From NCBI RefSeq assembly GCF_900116385.1, contig NZ_FPCI01000001.1, positions 2,081,501 to 2,145,500 on the forward strand: DNA of 64,000 bases, in the 5' to 3' direction. The notes beneath the pieces were generated by a model. It was not told the DNA's origin. It saw nothing but the letters and a program-made list of their open reading frames with translations, and ran no database searches. Positions 27,221-36,149 of this stretch are shown piece after piece. This DNA comes from Pseudoxanthomonas sp. YR558 (GTDB lineage Bacteria > Pseudomonadota > Gammaproteobacteria > Xanthomonadales > Xanthomonadaceae). Every line of letters begins with the position of its first letter. The first letter of the stretch is position 1. Position numbers and translations under genes: made by a program.

Positions 27221-28153
27221 TCAACCCTGCGCCGACGGCGCGGGGGTCTCGGCGGTGGGGGCGGTCTCGGCGGCCGGCACGGCGTCGGCCGGTGCGGCTT
27301 CCACGGGTGCGGCGACGGGCGCGGGCTCGGCGGCCGGAGCGGGCTTCTTCGAGGCCAGCCACTGCTCGAACTCGGCCTTCGGCACGGCCTTCACCACGAT
27401 CGGCATGAAGCCATGGTCCTTGCCGCACAGCTCGGCGCACTGGCCACGGTAGATGCCGGGTTCCTTGATGTCGGTCCAGGCCTCGTTGACGATGCCGGGG
27501 ATCGCGTCCTGCTTCCAGCCCAGCGCGGGCACCCACCAGGCGTGAATGACGTCATCGGCGGTGATCACGAAACGGATCTTGGTATCGGTCGGCAGCACCA
27601 GCTGGTTGTCGACGTCCAGCAGGTAGTGCGGGTTCTTAGCCAGGTCGGGCTTCTCGCCGCTCTGGCGGATGCGGTCGGATTCACGGTCCAGGCGGCTGGT
27701 GAACGCGACGTCCTCACCCAGGTACTCGTACTTCCACATCCACTGGTAACCGGTGACCTTGACGGTCATCTCGGCGTTGCGGGTGTCGTACATGGCGATC
27801 AGCTTGGCGGTCGCCGGCCAGGCCATGACCACCAGGATCAGCACCGGGATGACGGTCCAGATGATCTCGGCGGTGGTGTTGTGGCTGAACTGCGCGGCCA
27901 CCGCACCCTTGGACTTGCGGAACTTGAACATCGCATAGCCCATCGCGCCGAACACGATGACGCCGATCACGATGCAGACCCACAGCGCCACCATGTGCGC
28001 GTCGTAGGCGTGCTGGGACGAGGCGGTGACGCCTTTGCCCATGTTCAGCTGCCACGGCTTCGGGTCGGCCGACTGCGCCCAGGCCAGCGCCGGCATCGCC
28101 AGCAGCGAGCACGCCGTCACCAACCGCTTCCACATCCCATTCACTTGCGTCAT
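27221..28153 (-). CDS. ctaC: Cytochrome c oxidase subunit II
   Basis: A 310-residue CuA subunit that receives electrons from cytochrome c. It has a signal peptide ending near ALAWAQ, two membrane helices (about 55-77 and 95-115) and a periplasmic cupredoxin domain. The CuA site is CAELCGKDHGFM with an upstream His (DDVIHAWWVP); YQWMWKYEY is the aromatic electron-entry region. There is no fused cytochrome c domain, but a tail of about 45 Pro/Ala/Glu residues follows. The start is ATG 28153 or ATG 28135. It lies 35 bases upstream of coxI. Confidence 0.96.
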   Translation of the reverse strand: MTQVNGMWKRLVTACSLLAMPALAWAQSADPKPWQLNMGKGVTASSQHAYDAHMVALWVCIVIGVIVFGAMGYAMFKFRKSKGAVAAQFSHNTTAEIIWTVIPVLILVVMAWPATAKLIAMYDTRNAEMTVKVTGYQWMWKYEYLGEDVAFTSRLDRESDRIRQSGEKPDLAKNPHYLLDVDNQLVLPTDTKIRFVITADDVIHAWWVPALGWKQDAIPGIVNEAWTDIKEPGIYRGQCAELCGKDHGFMPIVVKAVPKAEFEQWLASKKPAPAAEPAPVAAPVEAAPADAVPAAETAPTAETPAPSAQG

Positions 28154-28171
28154 TGCCTAGACCCCAATGCG

Positions 28172-28648
28172 TCATCGGTTGCGGCCACTCGCGGCCGCCA
28201 GTAAATCCTGCAACGTGTCCGCCAGCTCCCGGCGTTCGGCCGGCCCCAGGAAGTCACCGACCTGGACCTGCCTCCCGCTGGATGCCAGCGAAATCCTTTC
28301 GCCTTCCCGCTCGATGCTCAGGCGTACCCAGTAGGGATGCGCCCGGAACACCGCCCCGGACCGGGAGGTACTCACCTCCACGGCATCCGGCCCGATATGG
28401 ATGTCCTCGCTCCGTTCGCCACTGCGCCACAGCGCGCGCAGCGCCGTGGCCACGATGGCCGAATGGAGCAATGCAAAGGCCGGCGCGAAGGCATTGCCTC
28501 CCCACCAGCCCAGCATGGCGACGATCCACATCGCACCCGACAGTGCCGCGAACAACATCACGAACTGGCGGCGCGACAGCGCCCTCGGCGGCCGTAGCCG
28601 GAGCCACGCGCCGTGTCCGTCCCACGATGACGGCACCACTTCGATCAT
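28172..28648 (-). CDS. DUF2244 domain-containing membrane protein
   Basis: A 158-residue protein with two adjacent membrane helices (about 30-70), followed by a soluble domain carrying FRAHPYWVRLSIE and VGDFLGPAERRELADTLQDLL, typical of DUF2244. I chose the start at 28648 because the family begins with MIEVVPSSW-like sequence and a promoter fits just upstream. It precedes coxII by 18 bases, as in many alpha- and gammaproteobacteria, so an oxidase-related role is likely but undefined. Confidence 0.85.
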   Translation of the reverse strand: MIEVVPSSWDGHGAWLRLRPPRALSRRQFVMLFAALSGAMWIVAMLGWWGGNAFAPAFALLHSAIVATALRALWRSGERSEDIHIGPDAVEVSTSRSGAVFRAHPYWVRLSIEREGERISLASSGRQVQVGDFLGPAERRELADTLQDLLAAASGRNR

Positions 28649-28687
28649 GTCGTCCGCCACACGGTTGAGGCTGCGGAAAACCGTTAA

Positions 28688-28716
28688 ATGGTAGCTCCCG
28701 ACACACTTTGCGGCAA
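28688..28716 (-). promoter_or_regulatory. Candidate promoter for the DUF2244-coxBA operon
   Basis: On the minus strand TTGCCG (28716-28711) and TACCAT (28693-28688) are separated by 17 bases, in a relatively AT-rich patch. This would start transcription near 28681, about 33 bases before the DUF2244 ATG. It is a moderate match only. Confidence 0.4.
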
Positions 28717-28845
28717 GTTTCATTGATCCAGGACAAGGCACCCGGCCCCGTTGCGCGCGCCTCGCCGCGCGTCGGAAGCGACGTTCCGCGACCCGCGTCA
28801 CTACGGGGCGCACGCAGGTTGAGGACGGGCACGCCGGGCATATCC

Positions 28846-28863
28846 GGGCCGCGCGCGCGGCCC
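28846..28863. repeat. Perfect 18-bp GC palindrome upstream of putA
   Basis: GGGCCGCGCGCGCGGCCC reads the same on both strands. It ends 36 bases before the putA ATG, in the divergent region between DUF2244 and putA. It could be a protein-binding site or a leader hairpin; chance is possible at this GC content. Confidence 0.5.
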
Positions 28864-28899
28864 TAAACTAGTGGACTGCCTTTGGACTGCCCTGCCGTC

Positions 28900-31800
28900 A
28901 TGTCGACCCCGTCACCGCTCCCCTCGCCGGCCGCCCCGCCGACCGGCGGCATCGTCGCCCCCGAACTCCCCGCCTCGCCGCCCGCTCTGCGGGCCGCGAT
29001 CACGGCCGCCTGGCTGCGCGACGAGACCGAACACGTCCGTGAGCTGCTGGAGCAGGCCCGCTTGCCGGCCGCCGAGCAGGCCCAGGCCCAGCAACTGGCC
29101 GCGGACCTGGTGAAGCGGGTCCGCGCCCGCGCCCAGGATCAAGGCGCGATCGAGGCCTTCATGCGCCAGTACGACCTCGGCAGCGAGGAAGGCGTGCTGC
29201 TGATGTGCGTGGCCGAAGCGCTGCTGCGCATTCCGGACCAGGAGACCGCCGACAAGCTGATCCGCGACAAGCTGGGCGACGCCGACTGGGAAAAGCACCT
29301 GGGCCAGAGCGACTCGGTGCTGGTGAACGCCTCCACCTGGGGCCTGATGCTGACCGGCAAGCTGGTCAACCTGAACGACCTGACCCGCGCCGACGTGCCG
29401 GGCGCGTTCAAACGCCTGGTCGGCCGCGTGGGCGAGCCGGTCATCCGGCTGGCGGTGCGCCAGGCCATGCGGATCATGGGGCATCAGTTCGTCATGGGCC
29501 GCACCATCGACGAAGCGCTGTCGCGCAGTCGCAAGGGCGACAACGCCGACTACCGCTATTCGTTCGACATGCTGGGCGAGGGCGCACTGACCACGAAGGA
29601 CGCCGCCCGCTACCTCGAGGCGTACCGCCAGGCGATCCATGCGATCGGCCGCACCGGACCCTTCGCCGACGTACTGGCGGCACCGAGCATCTCGATCAAG
29701 CTGTCCGCACTGCACCCGCGCTACGAACACGCCAAACGCGCCCGGGTGATGCGCGAGCTGGCACCGGCGATCCTCGAACTGGCACAACTGGCCAAGTCGT
29801 ACGGCATCGGCTTCACCATCGATGCCGAGGAAGCCGACCGTCTGGAGCTGTCGCTGGACCTGATCGAGGCGACGTTCTCCGACGCCTCGCTGGCCGGCTG
29901 GGAGGGTTACGGCCTGGCCGTGCAGGCGTACCAGAAGCGCACGCCGTACGTGATCGACTTCCTCGCCGACCTCGCCCGCCGCGCCGGTCGCCGCATGCCG
30001 GTGCGCCTGGTGAAGGGTGCGTACTGGGATGCCGAGATCAAGCGTGCGCAGATCGATGGCCATCCGGGCTACCCGGTGTTCACCCGCAAGCCGAACACCG
30101 ACGTGTCCTACCTCGCCAACGCGCGTCGCATGCTCGACCACGGCGACGCGCTGTACCCGATGTTCGCCACCCACAACGCGCAGACGATCGCCGCGATCCG
30201 CTCGATCGCGCAGGGCCGGCCGTACGAGCACCAGAAGCTGCATGGCATGGGCGACGACCTGTACGCCGAAGTGGTGCCGAAGCACCGCCTGGACACGCCG
30301 TGCCGCGTCTACGCGCCGGTCGGCTCGCACGAGGACCTGCTGCCGTACCTCGTGCGCCGCCTGCTCGAGAACGGCGCCAACAGCAGCTTCGTCAACCGCA
30401 TCACCGACGAGAACGTCGCCATCGAGGACCTCGTGCGCGACCCGGTGCAGACGGTGTCCGAATTCGATTCCATCCCGCACCCGCGCATCCCGCTGCCGGT
30501 CGATCTTTTCCGGAGCCAACCGGCTCCCATCGCCTCTTCTGACAGGAACAACTCCATGGGCGCCAACCTCGCCAACGACAACGACCTGCGCGCGCTGGTC
30601 GAGCGCATCAATGCGTCGGTGAAGCCATGGCGCGCCGCGCCGCTGGTGCCGGGCGCCGTCGTGACCAGCACCGCGCTGCCGGTGACCAATCCCGCCGACC
30701 GCCGCCAGATCGTCGGCGAATGGCAGCCGGCCGACAGCGCCGCCGTCGAGAAGGCATTGGCCAATGCCGTCGCCGCGCAGCCCGCCTGGGACCGCACGCC
30801 GGCTGCCAGCCGCGCCGCTATCCTCGAGCACGCCGCCCACCTGCTGGAACAGCGTCTGCCCGACTACATCGCGCTGTGCGTGAAGGAAGCCGGCAAGACC
30901 ATTCCCGACGGCGTCGCCGAGGTGCGCGAAGCGGTCGACTTTCTGCGCTACTACGCCGCTCAGGCGCGCACGCAGTTCGGCGCGCCCGAACACCTGCCCG
31001 GACCGACCGGCGAATCCAACCAGCTGCAGCTGCAGGGCCGTGGCGTGTTCGTCTGCATCAGCCCGTGGAACTTCCCGCTGGCGATCTTCCTGGGCCAGGT
31101 CAGCGCCGCGCTCGCCGCCGGCAACAGCGTGATCGCCAAGCCGGCCGAGCAGACCAACCTGATCGGCCACGCGGCGGTGAAGTTGCTGCACGAAGCGGGT
31201 ATTCCCGAGGCGGTGCTGCAGTTCCTGCCCGGCGACGGCGCCAACGTCGGTGCTGCGCTGACCAAGGATCCGCGCGTGGCCGGTGTCGCGTTCACCGGCT
31301 CCACCGAGACCGCGCGTGCGATCAACCGTGCGCTCGCCGGCCGCGACGCCGGCCCGATCGCCACCCTGATCGCCGAGACCGGCGGCCAGAACGCTTTCAT
31401 CGCTGACTCCTCCGCGTTGCCGGAACAATTGGTGAAGGACGCGATGGGCTCGGCCTTCACCTCCGCCGGCCAGCGCTGCTCGGCCGCGCGCGTGCTGTTC
31501 GTGCAGGACGACATCGCCGACAAGGTGATGACGATGCTCGCCGGCGCGATGGACGAGTTGAAGATCGGCGACCCGGGCCTGCTGTCGACCGACGTCGGCC
31601 CGGTGATCGATGCCGACGCGCTGAAGATCCTCGACGATCACGCCGTCCGCATGGCGAAGGAAGCTCGCCTGATCAAGCAGGCCAACGCGGGCGACGACAC
31701 CGCCCACGGTACGTTCTTCGCGCCGCGCGCATGGGAGCTGAAGTCCCTCGACCAGCTGCACAAGGAAGTCTTCGGTCCGGCGCTGCACGTCGTTCGCTGG

Positions 31801-32115
31801 AAGGCCGACCAGCTGGATGGGGTGATCGATGCGATCAACGCCACCGGCTACGGCCTGACGCTGGGCGTACATTCGCGCATCGACGAGACCATCGATCGCA
31901 TCGCCGCGCGGGTGAAGGTCGGCAACGTCTACGTCAACCGCAACCAGATCGGGGCCGTCGTCGGCGTGCAGCCGTTCGGCGGACAAGGCCTGTCCGGCAC
32001 CGGTCCCAAGGCGGGCGGTCCGCACTACCTGCCGCGTTTTGCGACCGAGAAGACGGTGACGGTCAACACCACGGCGGCCGGCGGCAACGCCTCGCTGTTG
32101 ACCCTGGGCGACTGA
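28900..32115 (+). CDS. putA: Bifunctional proline dehydrogenase / P5C dehydrogenase PutA (short form)
   Basis: A 1071-residue enzyme that oxidises proline to glutamate in two steps. The PRODH barrel (about 180-530) shows RLVKGAYWDAEIKRAQ and RRLLENGANSSFV, the FAD/proline region. The aldehyde dehydrogenase domain (about 600-1060) shows VFVCISPWNFPLAIF, the general-base Glu in AETGGQN, and the catalytic Cys in SAGQRCSAARV. The closing QPFGGQGLSGTGPKAGG is PutA-typical. There is no N-terminal ribbon-helix-helix DNA-binding domain and no C-terminal extension (E. coli PutA is 1320), so it should not repress its own gene. A Pro/Ala-rich start precedes the first helix. The ATG at 28900 is preferred. 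Confidence 0.95.
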   Translation: MSTPSPLPSPAAPPTGGIVAPELPASPPALRAAITAAWLRDETEHVRELLEQARLPAAEQAQAQQLAADLVKRVRARAQDQGAIEAFMRQYDLGSEEGVLLMCVAEALLRIPDQETADKLIRDKLGDADWEKHLGQSDSVLVNASTWGLMLTGKLVNLNDLTRADVPGAFKRLVGRVGEPVIRLAVRQAMRIMGHQFVMGRTIDEALSRSRKGDNADYRYSFDMLGEGALTTKDAARYLEAYRQAIHAIGRTGPFADVLAAPSISIKLSALHPRYEHAKRARVMRELAPAILELAQLAKSYGIGFTIDAEEADRLELSLDLIEATFSDASLAGWEGYGLAVQAYQKRTPYVIDFLADLARRAGRRMPVRLVKGAYWDAEIKRAQIDGHPGYPVFTRKPNTDVSYLANARRMLDHGDALYPMFATHNAQTIAAIRSIAQGRPYEHQKLHGMGDDLYAEVVPKHRLDTPCRVYAPVGSHEDLLPYLVRRLLENGANSSFVNRITDENVAIEDLVRDPVQTVSEFDSIPHPRIPLPVDLFRSQPAPIASSDRNNSMGANLANDNDLRALVERINASVKPWRAAPLVPGAVVTSTALPVTNPADRRQIVGEWQPADSAAVEKALANAVAAQPAWDRTPAASRAAILEHAAHLLEQRLPDYIALCVKEAGKTIPDGVAEVREAVDFLRYYAAQARTQFGAPEHLPGPTGESNQLQLQGRGVFVCISPWNFPLAIFLGQVSAALAAGNSVIAKPAEQTNLIGHAAVKLLHEAGIPEAVLQFLPGDGANVGAALTKDPRVAGVAFTGSTETARAINRALAGRDAGPIATLIAETGGQNAFIADSSALPEQLVKDAMGSAFTSAGQRCSAARVLFVQDDIADKVMTMLAGAMDELKIGDPGLLSTDVGPVIDADALKILDDHAVRMAKEARLIKQANAGDDTAHGTFFAPRAWELKSLDQLHKEVFGPALHVVRWKADQLDGVIDAINATGYGLTLGVHSRIDETIDRIAARVKVGNVYVNRNQIGAVVGVQPFGGQGLSGTGPKAGGPHYLPRFATEKTVTVNTTAAGGNASLLTLGD

Positions 32116-32148
32116 TCCGTCCGCGGGCGGGCCCGTCGCTGCTTCCCA

Positions 32149-32175
32149 AGCCCCGCTCCGGCGGGGCTTTTTTTT
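32149..32175 (+). terminator. Intrinsic terminator after putA
   Basis: Stem AGCCCCGC/GCGGGGCT with a TCCG loop, followed by a run of eight T residues. It ends the putA transcript 33 bases after the stop codon. Confidence 0.92.
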
Positions 32176-32356
32176 CGCGCCATGACCAACCGCACTGAAT
32201 GATGAGTACCGGTGCGGCGAAGCTGTGCCTGCGCCAACGCCTTCGTGAACCTTCACTCCACACGGATCGGCATCGGCGGTGGCACGCTGCCGGTTGAGGG
32301 CGGATCCTGCGTTTAGTCGGAGACAGGGAGCTCCACGGCCATCACGGCCCTACTGC

Positions 32357-33517
32357 ATGACGACCGATTTCTACAACCTGCTGTTGACCGACTGTGCGCT
32401 GGCGGCCGTGCTGCTGGCGCTTTTCCTGTACGTAGGGCGCGTTTCGCGCGGCGTGCGCGGCATCGCCACCTGGGGCGTGGCGCACTTCCTCTATTCGTTG
32501 GGCGCCGCGATGCTCGACGGCACCGCGCAGGAACTCGTGCTCGCGGGCAACGACACGCTCGCGCATTGGACGGCCGGCGTCGGCGGTTTGCTGGCCTGCG
32601 CCGGCCTGGTCGGACTGGCCTGGTCGATCATTCAGTTCGTGCAGCAGCGGCCGCTCGCGTTGTGGGAACGCGCCCTGCTGCCGGTCTGTATCGGCTTCTC
32701 GCTGGCCGGCTGGGTGCTGAGCGGTACGGTGGATGCGCAGGGCGCGGCGATGAGCGCCACCGAGGTGATCGTGCTCGTCGTGATGATCTGGCACCTGCTG
32801 GTGCTGCGCCGCGCACCCGACCACGTGCCCGCACGCCTGATGATCGCCGGCAGCCTGATGCTGCTGTGGCTCTACGGCAGCGACCTGCTGGCCGCATTGA
32901 CCGGAACGTACGGACCCAACCCGATCTGGGTGAATCTGGATCTCTCGATCTGGTACCTGCTCAACTTCTGCATGCTGATGCTGGCCAGCTTCCGTGCCGC
33001 CGAACCCTTGCGGCGCGGCGCGCTGTTCGACCCGCTGACCGGCGCATTGAACCGCCGCGGCCTGGACAACGAACTGGAAGCGCGCGGCGCCTGGCACGCT
33101 GCCGAACACGGGCTTGCGGTGATCGCGCTGGACCTGGACCACTTCAAGGCGGTCAACGACGATCATGGGCACGAGGCGGGCGACCTGGTGCTGCAGCGCT
33201 TCTCCGACGTGGTGCGCGGCTGCATCCGCAACGACGATCTGTTCGCCCGCCTGGGTGGCGAGGAGTTCATGCTGGTCTTGCGCGATACACACGCGGAAAC
33301 GGCGCATGCGCTGGCCGAACGCATCCGCCAACAGGTGATGGCACTGGAGTTCTCGCCGATCGGCGCGTCTTTCCGCGTCACCGTCAGCCTGGGCATCTCG
33401 TTCACCGCAGACCGGCACGCGCAGTACGACACGCTGATGCGGCTGGCCGACGAGGCGCTTTACGCCGCCAAACATAAGGGCCGCAACCGGATCGAGGTAC
33501 GCTGGCACCCTGCCTGA
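32357..33517 (+). CDS. Membrane-bound diguanylate cyclase (GGDEF)
   Basis: A 386-residue inner-membrane protein with about seven hydrophobic segments in residues 5-215, then a cytoplasmic GGDEF domain (about 225-380). The active-site motif is GGEEF at 300-304, a functional variant. An inhibitory RxxD site (Arg291-Asp294) lies five residues upstream, so synthesis of cyclic di-GMP with product inhibition is expected. DPLTGALNRRG marks the domain start. The input signal of the membrane part is unknown. The 181 bases between the putA terminator and this ATG hold no gene. Confidence 0.92.
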   Translation: MTTDFYNLLLTDCALAAVLLALFLYVGRVSRGVRGIATWGVAHFLYSLGAAMLDGTAQELVLAGNDTLAHWTAGVGGLLACAGLVGLAWSIIQFVQQRPLALWERALLPVCIGFSLAGWVLSGTVDAQGAAMSATEVIVLVVMIWHLLVLRRAPDHVPARLMIAGSLMLLWLYGSDLLAALTGTYGPNPIWVNLDLSIWYLLNFCMLMLASFRAAEPLRRGALFDPLTGALNRRGLDNELEARGAWHAAEHGLAVIALDLDHFKAVNDDHGHEAGDLVLQRFSDVVRGCIRNDDLFARLGGEEFMLVLRDTHAETAHALAERIRQQVMALEFSPIGASFRVTVSLGISFTADRHAQYDTLMRLADEALYAAKHKGRNRIEVRWHPA

Positions 33518-33530
33518 CCGGAGGATCGCC

Positions 33531-34481
33531 ATGCCGCTGCACCGCCTCACCCTCGCCCTGCTCGTGCTATGCGGGACCACTGCCACAAACGCATCGGCGC
33601 AGCATGCCGCGTGTCCCGCAGACCCGGGCATCGCCCCGCGCGGCGAGCTGACCGCCACGCGCGTGGCGATCGCGACGCCGGGCGATGCGCAGGATCGCCT
33701 CTACGAAGGTCCGGTGTGGCGCGACGGCGCGCTCTATCTCTCGGACTTCGTGCATAACGGCACGTTCCCTTCGCGCATCCGGCGGTTCACGCCGCCGGAC
33801 CGGTGGGAGACGGTGCTGGAGGACAGCGGCAGCAATGGGCTGGCGCTCGATCAGGAAGGCGTACTCATCGCTGCGACCCACGACCGCAAGCAGATCGCCC
33901 GCGTGGACCTCGGGGGCGGTTCGCGCACCGCGCTCGTCTCGACGTTCGACGACGAGCCGTTCAACTCGCCCAACGATCTGGTGATGGCGGCCGACGGCAC
34001 GCTCTACTTCACCGACCCGGACTACCAGCGGAAGGCGGCGCCCGGCGGGCAGCCACTGACGCGCGTGTATCGCCACCGCAACGGCGCCACCACGGTGGTG
34101 GACGACACGCTGCGCAATCCCAACGGGATCGCGTTGTCGCCGGACGGCGGCACGCTCTACGTCGCCGGCGGCACGGCGGAGGGCGACGTGCTGCGCGCGT
34201 ATCCGGTGGTCGACGGCGCTCCCGGTCCTGGTCGCGACCTGGCCCGCATCTCCGGCGGCGACGGGCTGGCCGTGGATTGCCTGGGCAACGTCTACGTCAC
34301 CGAGCACGGCGAGCGACGCGTGCGCGTGTTCTCGCCAGCCGGCGAGGTGCTGGCGACGATCCGCGTCGACGCCAACATCACCAATGCCGCGTTCGGCGGC
34401 GCCGACCGCCGCACCCTCTTCCTCACCGGCGCGGCGAGCTTGTGGTCGATCGATCTGGACGTCGTCGGCCTGCCGTACTGA
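33531..34481 (+). CDS. Secreted SMP-30/gluconolactonase-like beta-propeller protein
   Basis: A 316-residue protein with a signal peptide ending near residue 23 (NASAQ). The six-bladed propeller signatures are present: YEGPVWRDGALYLSD with the metal-binding Glu, NSPNDLVMAADGTLYFTDP with the metal-binding Asn, and LRNPNGIALSPDGGTLYVA. The family hydrolyses sugar lactones using Ca or Zn, but many members have other esterase roles, so the substrate is open. It begins 13 bases after the cyclase gene and may share its transcript. Confidence 0.85.
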   Translation: MPLHRLTLALLVLCGTTATNASAQHAACPADPGIAPRGELTATRVAIATPGDAQDRLYEGPVWRDGALYLSDFVHNGTFPSRIRRFTPPDRWETVLEDSGSNGLALDQEGVLIAATHDRKQIARVDLGGGSRTALVSTFDDEPFNSPNDLVMAADGTLYFTDPDYQRKAAPGGQPLTRVYRHRNGATTVVDDTLRNPNGIALSPDGGTLYVAGGTAEGDVLRAYPVVDGAPGPGRDLARISGGDGLAVDCLGNVYVTEHGERRVRVFSPAGEVLATIRVDANITNAAFGGADRRTLFLTGAASLWSIDLDVVGLPY

Positions 34482-34493
34482 AGACCCGAAAAG

Positions 34494-34519
34494 AAAAACC
34501 CCGCCGAAGCGGGGTTTTT
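34494..34519. terminator. Bidirectional intrinsic terminator
   Basis: AAAAACCCCGC and GCGGGGTTTTT are exact reverse complements around a CGAA loop. It lies between the convergent lactonase-like and fadL genes. Confidence 0.92.
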
Positions 34520-34542
34520 CATCGGACTGATGCGCGGGGCGA

Positions 34543-35925
34543 TCAGAACTTGTACTGCATCGACACGCCGTACAGGTCGGCGCCGCCGTCGAACTCGCCG
34601 ACCAAGCGCGCGCGCGTGCTGGTGGTCAGGTCGACTTCCGGCGTATCGACGATGTCGATCTTGACGTAGCTGGCGTTGAGCTCAAAGTGCTCGGACAGCG
34701 CCCAGGTCAGACCCAGCGAATACCACATGCGGTCCTGGTCGGGCAGGCGCGGGGTGCGGTACGGACGGCTCACCGGGGAGTCGTCGCGCGCCACGCCGGC
34801 GCGGAAGGTGAATGCGTCGCTGAACTTGTATTCGCCACCGACCGAGTAGAACCAGTTCTCGCCCCAGTTGTACGCTTCGGCCGAATCCGGCTGGCCGGGG
34901 TTGTCGAACTCGATGCGGATTTCCTGCAGCGAGGTCCAGTCGGTGCGGCTGGCTTCTGCCATCACGGTCAAGCGGTCGGTCGCGTAGTACGTGGCGCTGA
35001 AGGTATCCACGGCCGGCGTGGTCAGCTTGGCCAGCGCGCCGCCATCGAGGAACAGCGGACGGGTCAGCGGGTTGGCGTCGAACGCGGTGCGCACGGCCGG
35101 CGGCACGGTGAAGTCACCCTGGCCTTCCAGCTCATGGTCGATCTCGGAGCGGTGCGAGTAACCCAGCGACCACTTGTCGCTCGGACGCCAGTTCATGCCA
35201 ACGATCCAACCCCAACCGTTGTCGGTGCCGTTGACGTGCGCCAGGCCGTCGTTGCGCTGCGGGCCGTAGGGCGAGCCCGGCGTCAGGCAGGCCGCGGGGT
35301 TCTGGCCGCAGATCACAGTGCCGAAATCGACGGCTTGCGACAGGGTGACGTCGGCATGCTCGTACACCAGACCGGCGCCCACCGAGAAGCTGTCGCTCAG
35401 CTCGAGCGAGGCCGCCAGGGTCAGGTCGATGATCTTCACGTCCGATTCCAGCGCGTGGTAGCGACCCACCCAGCCGGCGTCGTATTCGGTCTTCAGGCCG
35501 AACGGCGCGCTGATCATGGCGCCCAGCGTCAGGTACTCGAAGTCGCCGCTCAGCGGCAGGATGAAAGAAGCGGCCGGCACGGCGGCCACGTCACCGGCGT
35601 CGCCACCATTGCCGCCGGTCAGCGGCTGCTGGAACGGGGTGCCGGTCGCGGCCGTACCGCCACCGGTGAATTCGTAGGACAGGTCGATCGCGGTGACGTC
35701 GGCCTGCAGGGTGCGCTCGGTGAAGGTGGACATGACGGCCGGGTTGTTGACCACGACCGAGGCGTCGCCCTTGGCGGAGGCCGCACCGGCCATCGCACGG
35801 CCCTGGGCCTTGACGCTGTTTTCCTTCAACTGGAAGGCGGCGGCATGCACGTCGCCGTAGGCCAGCGCGGCAGTGATGCCGAGGGCCAGCGCGGACACGC
35901 GGGTGAGGTTCTTAGCAAATTCCAT
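34543..35925 (-). CDS. FadL/TodX-family outer-membrane transporter
   Basis: A 460-residue barrel protein for uptake of long-chain fatty acids or other hydrophobic compounds. The signal peptide ends near HAAA (residue 29). The mature N-terminus AFQLKENSVKAQGRAMAGAASAKGDASVVVNNPAVMS holds the NPA motif of the hatch domain. The C-terminus ends in Phe (SMQYKF) for BAM recognition. The start at 35925 has a GGAGAG six bases upstream. A promoter with an overlapping inverted repeat precedes it, suggesting regulated expression. The ole fatty-acid-condensing genes are 20 kb away and not obviously linked. Confidence 0.92.
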   Translation of the reverse strand: MEFAKNLTRVSALALGITAALAYGDVHAAAFQLKENSVKAQGRAMAGAASAKGDASVVVNNPAVMSTFTERTLQADVTAIDLSYEFTGGGTAATGTPFQQPLTGGNGGDAGDVAAVPAASFILPLSGDFEYLTLGAMISAPFGLKTEYDAGWVGRYHALESDVKIIDLTLAASLELSDSFSVGAGLVYEHADVTLSQAVDFGTVICGQNPAACLTPGSPYGPQRNDGLAHVNGTDNGWGWIVGMNWRPSDKWSLGYSHRSEIDHELEGQGDFTVPPAVRTAFDANPLTRPLFLDGGALAKLTTPAVDTFSATYYATDRLTVMAEASRTDWTSLQEIRIEFDNPGQPDSAEAYNWGENWFYSVGGEYKFSDAFTFRAGVARDDSPVSRPYRTPRLPDQDRMWYSLGLTWALSEHFELNASYVKIDIVDTPEVDLTTSTRARLVGEFDGGADLYGVSMQYKF

Positions 35926-36021
35926 CAGTGTTCTCTCCGGAGACGTGGGTAATAGTCGTCTGCGTCGTCGAAGGCCGTGGTGTGTGGTCCACCTTTTCGG
36001 CCTGCCGGAAGCCCCTCCCGA

Positions 36022-36066
36022 CATACGACGCCGTATGCAGTATACCCGCTAACCAAACACTAACAA
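36022..36066 (-). promoter_or_regulatory. fadL promoter with overlapping inverted repeat (candidate operator)
   Basis: On the minus strand TTGTTA (36066-36061) and TATACT (36044-36039) are 16 bases apart, in an AT-rich island unlike the surrounding sequence. Immediately downstream, over the expected start site, CATACG-ACGC-CGTATG (36022-36037) forms a perfect 6-bp inverted repeat. Its position suggests a repressor site, for example for a TetR-family fatty-acid regulator. The regulator is not in the window. Confidence 0.6.
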
Positions 36067-36149
36067 TCCACCGTAAGTGCTTGCCCCTATTCAGTTTCGT
36101 TGCGCCGCACCATGGGCAGCGGAGGGGGCAGCCGGTACAGTGCCCGCGC

